Shown piece by piece: positions 57,586 through 64,000 of a stretch of DNA of 64,000 nucleotides. This DNA is from Actinomyces sp. ph3 (GTDB lineage: Bacteria; Actinomycetota; Actinomycetes; Actinomycetales; Actinomycetaceae). Numbering within the stretch: the first letter of the stretch is position 1; every line of letters begins with the position of its first letter. The DNA is taken from contig NZ_CAGY01000008.1 in the NCBI RefSeq assembly GCF_000308055.1, forward strand, positions 1-64,000. Direction: 5' to 3'. A program made the position numbers and the translations under genes. The notes under the pieces are model-generated. The model saw only the letters and a list, made by a program, of their open reading frames with translations. It searched no databases and was not told where the DNA came from.

Positions 57586-57689
57586 GGGTTTTTCCTGTCA
57601 CACAAGCAGATAACTCTCAAAGAATACAGCTGTGCCCGGGACGCAGGTTAATGCATCCCGGGCAGTACACCACTTATTGGCCAGCTCTT

Positions 57690-58502
57690 TTAACGCAATG
57701 AGGTCCGCTTTTCAATCGAGCGCGAGGCCCACACTGCTAGGAATAGCGCGAAGAGAGGGACCAGAATGCACGCGCCCATTCCCCAAACATTCGGATATCC
57801 ATCGGTTCCCAAAGTCGCACGATATGACGTCCACATGACCTCGGTACTGAATTGACCGTCAGGAGTCATCGAGAAGGGCATGAAGAAGGTTCCAATTCCA
57901 CTCAAAACCTGGTCAACAATGTAAAGCAGGACCAATCCGATAGCCACCGCACCAAAGCCCATGTGGTTGAAGCGTCCTTCGGCCGCAAGACTCATGACCG
58001 CACAGACCTGAAGAATCAGCGCAAGACACGAAACGATCCATGCAATAAACAGGATCACAAGCACCAGAGTCGAAAAAGTCGCAAATAGCGAACGCGGGCC
58101 GGCAGTGTAGTCGGCGAGGGTGATTCCCTGACTCCATGCCGCTGCCCATGCAACTGCAATGCCTCCGCCGATGGCTAAGGCAAGTGCGACGAGGAACTCG
58201 ATGATCATTCGGCTGACCTTTGCCCAGTAGATCACGGCACCTGACACGGGCAGGGTCATGGTGAAGTACCCCCGTTGTCCATACAGAGTCTTCCAGTAGT
58301 CACTCATTCCGCTGATCGCTATCCCCACAGGAATCGCTACGCACATCAGGTAGCCAAACATAGTCATCGTCCCGCTCAGTCCCGGGACTCCACTTGCAAC
58401 GACACCGACCGTTACAACAAGGATCGCAAGCAGAGTCCCCATTTCGCGAAGATCAGCGCGCATGCGACTACCGATTTCATAAGACAGCATTTTCCCAAAC
58501 AT
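57690..58502 (-). CDS. ABC transporter membrane protein (YtrC/D-like)
   Basis: A 270-residue membrane protein with six hydrophobic segments, matching the permease partner of GntR-controlled ABC systems of the YtrBCDEF type. Its start overlaps the ATPase stop as TGATG, so the two subunits are coupled. The YG-QRGYFTMTLPVSG segment near residue 75 is typical of ABC-2 permeases of this group. The substrate is unknown; related systems respond to cell-wall antibiotics or acetoin. Confidence 0.83.
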   Translation of the reverse strand: MFGKMLSYEIGSRMRADLREMGTLLAILVVTVGVVASGVPGLSGTMTMFGYLMCVAIPVGIAISGMSDYWKTLYGQRGYFTMTLPVSGAVIYWAKVSRMIIEFLVALALAIGGGIAVAWAAAWSQGITLADYTAGPRSLFATFSTLVLVILFIAWIVSCLALILQVCAVMSLAAEGRFNHMGFGAVAIGLVLLYIVDQVLSGIGTFFMPFSMTPDGQFSTEVMWTSYRATLGTDGYPNVWGMGACILVPLFALFLAVWASRSIEKRTSLR

Positions 58503-59230
58503 CAGCGGTACTCCTTCCGGAAGATAGCGTCGAGCGAATCACCGTGCGTAGCGCGCAGGTCATCGGCATCGCCTTGCAGGAGAACTTGCCCTTCCTTCAT
58601 GAAGAGCGCATAGTCAACGAAATGCTCGATGTCGGAGATGAGGTGGGTTGACATGATGAGCAGCGACTCAGGATCAAACTCACGCAAAATACCCTCGAGG
58701 ATAATGTCGCGAGTTGCCGGGTCTACTCCACTGATCGGCTCATCCAACAAGAAAACCTTGGCTTTACGTGCCATGATCAGGCTGATTTGAAGCTTCTCCG
58801 CCATTCCCTTACTCATCTCACTGAGCGGCCGTCCCTCGGGGAGCTCAAAGAAATCAACCATGGTTCGCGCTCTTTCCGGTTCAAAATCAGCAAAGAAACG
58901 CGAGTAGATGTTAATCGCACGCTCCACGGTCCATTCGCCGTTAAGGAATGCTGCCGAAGGCAGGTAGGACACGATGGCTTTTGTATCGATTCCAGGTTTG
59001 TGCCCATCGATACTCACCTGCCCTTGGTAATCATTCAATACGCCTGCAAGGATTTTCAGCAGCGTCGTTTTTCCACATCCGTTGGGACCCATCAGACCGA
59101 CGATGTGCCCGGAATCCAGTGACAGCGAATAGTCCCGCAGAGCTGGCGTTTTCCGGTAATGCTTCGTGAGATGCTCAACGTGGACGAGGCCTTGCCCCGT
59201 ACACGTTCCGCGCTCAGTTTGTGTGGTCAT
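58502..59230 (-). CDS. ABC transporter ATPase (YtrB-like)
   Basis: A 242-residue ATPase. Walker A GPNGCGKTT and Walker B FLLDEPISGVD are intact, but the signature is MSKGM rather than LSGGQ, as in other YtrB/EcsA-type proteins. The ATG at 59230 has AAGGAGG 7 nt upstream and lies 16 nt after the GntR regulator. Paired with the permease downstream, probably as an exporter. Confidence 0.9.
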   Translation of the reverse strand: MTTQTERGTCTGQGLVHVEHLTKHYRKTPALRDYSLSLDSGHIVGLMGPNGCGKTTLLKILAGVLNDYQGQVSIDGHKPGIDTKAIVSYLPSAAFLNGEWTVERAINIYSRFFADFEPERARTMVDFFELPEGRPLSEMSKGMAEKLQISLIMARKAKVFLLDEPISGVDPATRDIILEGILREFDPESLLIMSTHLISDIEHFVDYALFMKEGQVLLQGDADDLRATHGDSLDAIFRKEYR

Positions 59231-59246
59231 GAGTTTGCCTCCTTGG

Positions 59247-59612
59247 CTACTTCTCCGTGGCATCCCAGCGTTGATCAATCAGAGCCCGAGCACCTTCCAG
59301 ATCGATTCCCAGTGAACGACATGCTCGAATGTAGGCATCTGCCGCAAGATGCGCGTCGTTCTTCCGCAGAGCATGCAGAGCGCGCTCATCAGTTGCGACA
59401 AAGCGCCCTGCGGTCCGTTTCGGGACCGTCAGTCCTTCTTCGTCAAGTGCACTCAGGGCTCGCTGAACGGTATTGGGATTGGTGCCTGCCTCGATCGCGA
59501 GATCACGCACGGAGGGGATCTTTTCGCCAGGTTTCCACGTACCGTCGGTAATACGACCGCGGAACGAATCAGCTAATTGGATCCAGATTGGACGGGTGTC
59601 ATCGATGCGCAT
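59247..59612 (-). CDS. GntR-family (YtrA-type) transcriptional repressor
   Basis: A 121-residue regulator with a winged helix (WIQLADSFRGRITDGTWKPGEKIPSVRDLA and PNTVQRALSALDEEGLTV) and the short C-terminal effector or dimer region of the YtrA subfamily. First gene of the regulator-ATPase-permease operon. Start ATG at 59612 has AGGAGGG upstream. Repeated CTGTATTA/TAATACAG sequences before it are the likely operators, implying autoregulation (inference). Confidence 0.92.
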   Translation of the reverse strand: MRIDDTRPIWIQLADSFRGRITDGTWKPGEKIPSVRDLAIEAGTNPNTVQRALSALDEEGLTVPKRTAGRFVATDERALHALRKNDAHLAADAYIRACRSLGIDLEGARALIDQRWDATEK

Positions 59613-59633
59613 CGATGTATCCCTCCTGTCTAT

Positions 59634-59693
59634 CTGTATTAATACACTAATACAGTGCCACACTATCGAAACTGTGTCAATACAGTAATACAG
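59634..59693 (-). promoter_or_regulatory. Clustered operators of the GntR/ABC operon
   Basis: CTGTATTA (59634-59641) and TAATACAG (59648-59655) form an inverted repeat with a 6-bp gap. ACTGTGTCAATACAGT (59671-59686) is a second imperfect palindrome, and another TAATACAG follows at 59686-59693. They cover the presumed promoter 22-82 nt before the GntR start codon. Confidence 0.65.
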
Positions 59694-59718
59694 TTTGCTC
59701 AGAAAACGAACAACAGCA

Positions 59719-59750
59719 AACGCCCCGTTGGGAAATCCCAACGGGGCGTT
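59719..59750 (-). terminator. Terminator after glgP
   Basis: A perfect 14-bp stem (59719-59732 with 59737-59750) with an AAAT loop, about 50 nt past the glgP stop. It also insulates the GntR operon. Confidence 0.88.
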
Positions 59751-59799
59751 ACGGCATTAAGCCATGCAGCCAGCCTTAAACAGGCCGCTTTTTACGCAT

Positions 59800-62166
59800 T
59801 CACGCAATCGGTTCGGCGTTGATGTGCCAGACTTCGCGAGCGTAGTCACTGATGGTTCGGTCAGAGGAGAAACGACCGGAACGCGTGATATTGATCCAGG
59901 CCTTGCGCGACCAGGCTTCCTGATCGCGGTAATCCTGTGCCATGCGATCCTTCGTCTCACGGTAGGAAGCGAAGTCACCCAAGACGTAGTACACGTCAGC
60001 AGGCTCGTATCCCGATTCCAGAAGCGACCAACGCAGATCATGGAACCAACCGGAGTTAGAGTCATCCAAGGTGCCATCGGTCAAAGCATCGATCACGCGC
60101 TTCAAGCCAGGCACGTTCTCGTAGTGCCAACGAGGATCGTAGTGGCGACGCAGTTCGGGAAGCTCATCATCGGTTGCACCGAAGATATAGGCGTTCTCCT
60201 CCCCCACGGCCTCGAGAATCTCAACGTTTGCACCATCCAAGGTTCCCAAGGTCAGCGCACCGTTCATCATGAACTTCATGTTCGAGGTACCGGAAGCTTC
60301 CTTACCAGCCATCGAGATCTGCTCAGAGATATCCGCGGCAGGAATGATGTGCTCGGCGGGCGAAACATTGTAGTTGTGAACGAAAACAACCTTGATGCGG
60401 CCATTGATATCCAGATCATTGTTGACCAGGTCGGCAATGGTGTTAATCAGCTTGATAATCGCCTTTGCGCGAATGTAGCCGGGGGCAGCCTTCGCGCCGA
60501 AGATGAACACGCGCTTAGGAACATCCAAAGCCGGATTGTCCTTGATGCGGAAGTACAGATCCAAGACGTAGAACGCGTTAAGCAGCTGACGCTTGTACTC
60601 GTGCAGGCGCTTGATCTGGACGTCGTAAATTGCATCTGGGTCGATCTCGACGCCCTCGCGGTCCTTGATCCATGCGGCAAAGTCAACCTTATTCGCATGC
60701 TTGATCTGAGCCAGACGAGCGTAGAGCTCCGAGTTACCCGCACCCGTGTACTCAGAGAGCGCATCGAGGTCGGTCACCCAGCGATCCGAGCCGGTCACTT
60801 CATCGAGAAGTGTTGCCAAACGGGGGTTGCACTGCTTGAGCCAACGACGCGGAGTCACGCCATTGGTCTTATTGTTGAAGCGCTCAGGCCAAATCGCGTA
60901 CCACTCTTTGAGCGTCTCACGCTTAATGATTTCAGTGTGCAGCGCGGCAACACCGTTGATCGAGTACGAGGCGTAGCAGGCGATCCAGGCCATGCGGACC
61001 GTGTTGCCAGCGACGGGAGCCATGTAGTCAATGGTCGCGCCATCAACACCGCGCTCGGACATGTCCTGGCGGAAGCGACGGTCGATCTCTCGGACGATTT
61101 CAGAAATACGCGGGAAGAGACGATCGAAGATGTGGATATCCCAGGTCTCAAGCGCCTCGGCCAAAACCGTGTGGTTCGTGTACGCAAAGGTACGTGAGAC
61201 AACATCCCATGCATCTTCCCAACCCAAGCCATGCTCATCCATCAGAATGCGCATGAGCTCGGGAATCGCAAGAACAGGGTGAGTGTCATTGAGCTGGATG
61301 GCGTTGTACTCTGCAAAACCGCGCAGGTCCGAACCGTGCTCAGCAACGTAGTTATCCACAATGGCCTGCAGCGACGCAGAGCAGAAGAAGTACTGCTGGC
61401 GAACACGCAGGACCTTACCTTCAAAGGTCGTGTCATTCGGGTAAAGAACACGCGAGATATCCATGGTGCGCTCGCGGTCGACAATCGCGTCGGTAAAGCG
61501 CTGCGAATTGAACGCGTCGTAGTCGAACTCTTCCATGGGCTCGGCCTTCCACAGACGCAAAGTATTGACGTTCTGGGTGCCGTAACCGGTAATCGGCATG
61601 TCATAAGGAATCGCGCGAACAGTCAGATCCGCGTAGCGAACAATGCGCTGTTCTTCTTCGCGACGAATGACGAAGGGGTAGCCCTCTTCCATCCAAGGAT
61701 CAGGGTGCTCAGTCTGGAAACCATTGTCGAAGAGCTGCTTGAAGAGTCCGTAGCGGTACAAGATGCCATAACCGGCAACGGGCAGGTCCAAGGTCGCGCA
61801 AGAATCCAGGAAGCACGCTGCCAGACGGCCAAGACCACCATTACCCAAAGCGGCATCGGGTTCTTCTTCCAGAACCACGGACAGATCCTTGCCCAGTGCA
61901 GCCAAGGCCTCGCGGGCCTCGTCAACCATGCCAAGGTTGGAGAGGTTATTGAGCAACGCACGTCCCATAAGGAACTCTGCGGAGAAGTAGTGTTCCATAC
62001 GGCCCACTGCGTAGGTGCGCTCAGTTGCATGCCAGCGGTCAGCAATACGATCAATGATTGCCGCCGAAAGGCCCTGCCACGCTTCCATCTCGGTCGAGAC
62101 GCGCTCCGGGCGTCCGGAAACTGCGCGTACCTGGGACTTCAGCTGTTCCTCTAAGGACCGGCTCAT
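59800..62166 (-). CDS. glgP: Glycogen/alpha-glucan phosphorylase
   Basis: Phosphorolyses alpha-1,4-glucans to glucose 1-phosphate. The 788-residue GT35 enzyme shows the pyridoxal-phosphate site EASGTSNMKFMMNGALTLGTLDGANVE (Schiff-base Lys631), ALGNGGLGRLAACFLDS, RVSTEMEAW near the N-terminus and the C-terminal catalytic block. Start ATG has AAGGAGAG upstream. A CTACCGGTAG palindrome sits about 30 nt before the start, overlapping the likely transcription start, so a repressor of the LacI type may control it (inference). Monocistronic. Confidence 0.95.
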   Translation of the reverse strand: MSRSLEEQLKSQVRAVSGRPERVSTEMEAWQGLSAAIIDRIADRWHATERTYAVGRMEHYFSAEFLMGRALLNNLSNLGMVDEAREALAALGKDLSVVLEEEPDAALGNGGLGRLAACFLDSCATLDLPVAGYGILYRYGLFKQLFDNGFQTEHPDPWMEEGYPFVIRREEEQRIVRYADLTVRAIPYDMPITGYGTQNVNTLRLWKAEPMEEFDYDAFNSQRFTDAIVDRERTMDISRVLYPNDTTFEGKVLRVRQQYFFCSASLQAIVDNYVAEHGSDLRGFAEYNAIQLNDTHPVLAIPELMRILMDEHGLGWEDAWDVVSRTFAYTNHTVLAEALETWDIHIFDRLFPRISEIVREIDRRFRQDMSERGVDGATIDYMAPVAGNTVRMAWIACYASYSINGVAALHTEIIKRETLKEWYAIWPERFNNKTNGVTPRRWLKQCNPRLATLLDEVTGSDRWVTDLDALSEYTGAGNSELYARLAQIKHANKVDFAAWIKDREGVEIDPDAIYDVQIKRLHEYKRQLLNAFYVLDLYFRIKDNPALDVPKRVFIFGAKAAPGYIRAKAIIKLINTIADLVNNDLDINGRIKVVFVHNYNVSPAEHIIPAADISEQISMAGKEASGTSNMKFMMNGALTLGTLDGANVEILEAVGEENAYIFGATDDELPELRRHYDPRWHYENVPGLKRVIDALTDGTLDDSNSGWFHDLRWSLLESGYEPADVYYVLGDFASYRETKDRMAQDYRDQEAWSRKAWINITRSGRFSSDRTISDYAREVWHINAEPIA

Positions 62167-62194
62167 AAAATCTCTCCTTGCGATTGACTCAGCA

Positions 62195-62220
62195 CTACCG
62201 GTAGCACTGGAATAAGCCTA
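62195..62220 (-). promoter_or_regulatory. Putative glgP promoter and operator
   Basis: On the minus strand TAGGCT (62215-62220) looks like a -10 box; CTACCGGTAG (62195-62204) is a perfect 10-bp palindrome just downstream of the expected start site, a position fit for repression. Confidence 0.4.
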
Positions 62221-62274
62221 CTGTAGCCCCACAAAGCGGGGCGAGATAAAAAAGATGACGGACTGTCAACCTGA

Positions 62275-62913
62275 CTAGTGAATGATTCCAGCGTTCTTAA
62301 TAAAGTCGAAAACGCCACCCATGACCAGTTCGGTTGCAATAGCGGCCAAAAGCACACCGGAAATCTTCGTGAGCAACATAATGCCGCCTGTTCCCAGGAA
62401 GCGTGAAAGCTCCAAAGCGAAACGCATCGACAGCCAGATCACTACGTGGGTTGCAACGACTGCGCCGACAACACCAACAATGGAACCAACTGTGTGGGCC
62501 TGTGCCATCGACACCATCACAGCAACAATCGCACCCGGACCCGCAAGCAGCGGAATCCCCAGCGGAACCAATGCAACATTGACTGCGTCATCACCGGTAT
62601 CGGGCTGCTCCATGTCGCTGGAGGTCAACAGCTCCATCGCCACCAAGAACAACAGCACGCCACCGGAAAGTTTCAAAGATTCCATTGAAATATGGAGTGC
62701 GCGCAAAATCTGCTGCCCAAGGAAAGCGAAAGTAAGGATGACTCCGAAAGACACCAGCGAGGCTTGGAAAGCCGCTTTACGCTGAGCAGTGCGTGAGAGC
62801 TTGGAGGTCAGCCCCAAGAAGACAGGCATTAAGCCCATAGGGTCCAAAATGACGATCAGGGTCGCAAAAGTCGTCAACAAGACCGTAATGTCCACAACAG
62901 AACCGATACTCAT
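62275..62913 (-). CDS. MarC family integral membrane protein
   Basis: A 212-residue protein with six hydrophobic helices and the MarC signature regions (LIVILDPMGLMPVFLGLT, then VALVPLGIPLLAGPGAI). The family was once linked to multiple antibiotic resistance, but its function is unknown. The start overlaps the PHP gene stop (ATGA), suggesting coupling. Confidence 0.88.
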   Translation of the reverse strand: MSIGSVVDITVLLTTFATLIVILDPMGLMPVFLGLTSKLSRTAQRKAAFQASLVSFGVILTFAFLGQQILRALHISMESLKLSGGVLLFLVAMELLTSSDMEQPDTGDDAVNVALVPLGIPLLAGPGAIVAVMVSMAQAHTVGSIVGVVGAVVATHVVIWLSMRFALELSRFLGTGGIMLLTKISGVLLAAIATELVMGGVFDFIKNAGIIH

Positions 62914-63755
62914 GGGTGCAGGACCTCTAAAAACGCTTCCTCTTCAAGTTTGTTCAGCACCGACTGATCCGTTAGGTTTTCACCAAGTTGATTCGGCTTT
63001 CCTAGGCCGTGATAGTCGGAGGAACCAAATACTTCCAGCTTCAAACGGCGTGCGATCCGCTCCACATCGGCTCGATCCTCTTCGGTATGATCACGATGAT
63101 CGCGTTCAATCCCGAACAGGCCCGCGTCCTTCATCATATCAATGACTTCCTCGGGCAGAAGCCTTTGGCGAGCCCGCGCGCGCGGATGCGCCAGCACAGG
63201 GACTCCCCCGGCGGCTCGAACCAGCTCCACAGCATCGACGGGGTCGGGTGCCCAGTGCATGACGTAATACTTACTAGAAGGATGCAGAGTCTGCGAAAAA
63301 ACGGCACTGCGATCAGGAAAAGCGCCTACTTCAACCAAGGCATCCGCAATATGCGGACGCCCAACCGGTCCATCTTCAGGAGCAAGAGCGCGCACTTGCT
63401 CCCACGTGATTGGGTAGTCTTCTGCGAGGCGTTCAACAATTTTCTGCGCGCGCGTGAGACGCGACTCAGTCGCACGACGCTGCACTGCAACCAGGGCCTC
63501 GTTCGCGGGATCGGGAAGGTATCCCAAAAGGTGAACGGTGATCCCCTCACGCGCGCAGGACAACTCCACCCCGCGCACCAAGGACACTCCACTTCGCTCA
63601 ACGCACGCTGCGGCCTCGTCCCAGCCAGCGTAGGTGTCGTGATCGGTCAGCCCCACGACATCCAAATGCGCCTGGCGCGCCTTCTCCATGAGTTCTGCGG
63701 GAGTATCAGTTCCGTCCGAATACGCACTGTGTGTATGAAGATCGATCCTGGTCAT
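62910..63755 (-). CDS. PHP-domain phosphoesterase (RNase AM/TrpH-like)
   Basis: A 281-residue metal-dependent phosphoesterase of the PHP family. Metal ligands are visible in DLHTHSAYSDG, GLTDHDTYAGW, the HLLGY and AHPRAR motifs, and GSDYHG near the end. E. coli homologue YciV/TrpH is a 5'-3' exonuclease (RNase AM) also acting on 3',5'-bisphosphonucleotides. I use the ATG at 63755; no ribosome site, and TATTCT lies 6 nt upstream. Divergent from the aminopeptidase gene. Confidence 0.88.
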   Translation of the reverse strand: MTRIDLHTHSAYSDGTDTPAELMEKARQAHLDVVGLTDHDTYAGWDEAAACVERSGVSLVRGVELSCAREGITVHLLGYLPDPANEALVAVQRRATESRLTRAQKIVERLAEDYPITWEQVRALAPEDGPVGRPHIADALVEVGAFPDRSAVFSQTLHPSSKYYVMHWAPDPVDAVELVRAAGGVPVLAHPRARARQRLLPEEVIDMMKDAGLFGIERDHRDHTEEDRADVERIARRLKLEVFGSSDYHGLGKPNQLGENLTDQSVLNKLEEEAFLEVLHP

Positions 63756-63761
63756 GTATTT

Positions 63762-63767
63762 AGAATA
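63762..63767 (-). promoter_or_regulatory. Putative -10 element of the PHP gene (leaderless)
   Basis: TATTCT on the minus strand, exactly 6 nt before the ATG. No Shine-Dalgarno sequence. Confidence 0.5.
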
Positions 63768-63812
63768 CGGTCCGCGTAGCACGCCGCACGGGGAAAGTGA
63801 GACCATGACACT

Positions 63813-64000
63813 ATGACTACGACTGAAACAACCTCCGCGGAAGAAGCACCCGATTCTTTGGCTGAGCGCGTGAATAATCGCTCGCGCCGTCCATCCTCAG
63901 ATGCATTCCGAGAATTCATGGGCTCCCAGTGGGGGCCGCGTCCTGATCCGGGTATTACTCGATCGGCCGTTGCCGACTACCTTCCCGCGCGCGCAATAGC
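63813..64000 (+). CDS. Aminopeptidase P family protein, 5' part
   Basis: An open frame from the ATG at 63813 to the window end (62 codons), with the N-terminal pattern of actinobacterial Xaa-Pro aminopeptidases: SRRPSSDAFREFMGSQWGPRPD after an acidic, Thr/Ser-rich start. The catalytic metal-binding part lies outside the window. The gap to the divergent PHP gene is only 57 nt. No clear ribosome site; a weak GACCAT lies 6 nt upstream. Confidence 0.7.
   Translation, partial: MTTTETTSAEEAPDSLAERVNNRSRRPSSDAFREFMGSQWGPRPDPGITRSAVADYLPARAI

Noticed and set aside
59764-61197. 477-codon open frame opposite glgP
   Set aside because: Antisense shadow of the highly conserved phosphorylase; no start signals.

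Overview
The window looks like the chromosome of a Gram-positive actinobacterium, most likely of the Actinomycetaceae (Actinomyces/Schaalia type). Support comes from a WhiB1-type regulator, a prfB-ftsE-ftsX-M23 peptidase-smpB block, an AdnAB-type helicase-nuclease pair, the DUF3107 / ferritin-like / DEAD-helicase neighbourhood known from mycobacteria, an actinobacterial LigA with an expanded HhH region, GatCAB, and a tmRNA tag ending DYVLAA. Two secreted GH87-like beta-helix proteins and a wall-anchored protein suggest a host-associated, possibly oral, lifestyle (inference). Genes are dense, mostly on the minus strand, of moderate GC, with strong hairpin terminators.

Layout. 0.2-9 kb: malic enzyme, gatC-gatA-gatB, a cardiolipin-synthase-like PLD protein and ligA. 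9-12.6 kb: an orphan EccC/EssC-like FtsK/SpoIIIE ATPase and whiB1. 12.6-20.4 kb: a VaFE-type surface protein and two tandem secreted GH87-like proteins whose upstream regions share palindromic elements. 20.4-30.5 kb: ssrA, two YhgE/Pip proteins, smpB, an M23 peptidase, ftsX, ftsE, prfB (ribosome rescue, termination, septal wall hydrolysis). 30.5-36.5 kb: a Fbp/Afu-type ABC importer next to a two-component system, with repeated GTAAC boxes between them. 36.5-40.6 kb: a GyrI-like protein with an internal deletion, a methyltransferase, gdhA and a degenerate phosphotransferase. 40.7-51.2 kb: adnB/adnA, a DUF5067 protein, DUF3107, a ferritin-like protein and a DEAD-box helicase.

51.2-54.3 kb is foreign: a 44-bp end of an ISL3-family element, about 1.46 kb of AT-rich DNA carrying an alpha-CTD-like HhH protein and an HdeD-like membrane protein, then a 1,447-bp ISL3 copy with a frameshifted transposase. 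The element cuts the end off an ankyrin-repeat gene on its right, and a gene remnant lies on its left. From 54.3 kb the chromosome resumes: ankyrin protein, membrane protein, DUF2249, CPBP protease, a GntR/YtrA-ABC operon with clustered operators, glycogen phosphorylase, MarC and PHP proteins, and the start of an aminopeptidase P gene.

Most genes have clear Shine-Dalgarno sites. At least seven others lack one and instead have a TANNNT-like -10 element 6-7 nt before the start codon, the layout expected for leaderless mRNAs. The best leads are the transposon relic with its orphan alpha-CTD-like gene, the palindromes shared by the GH87-like paralogues, and the orphan type VII-like ATPase.
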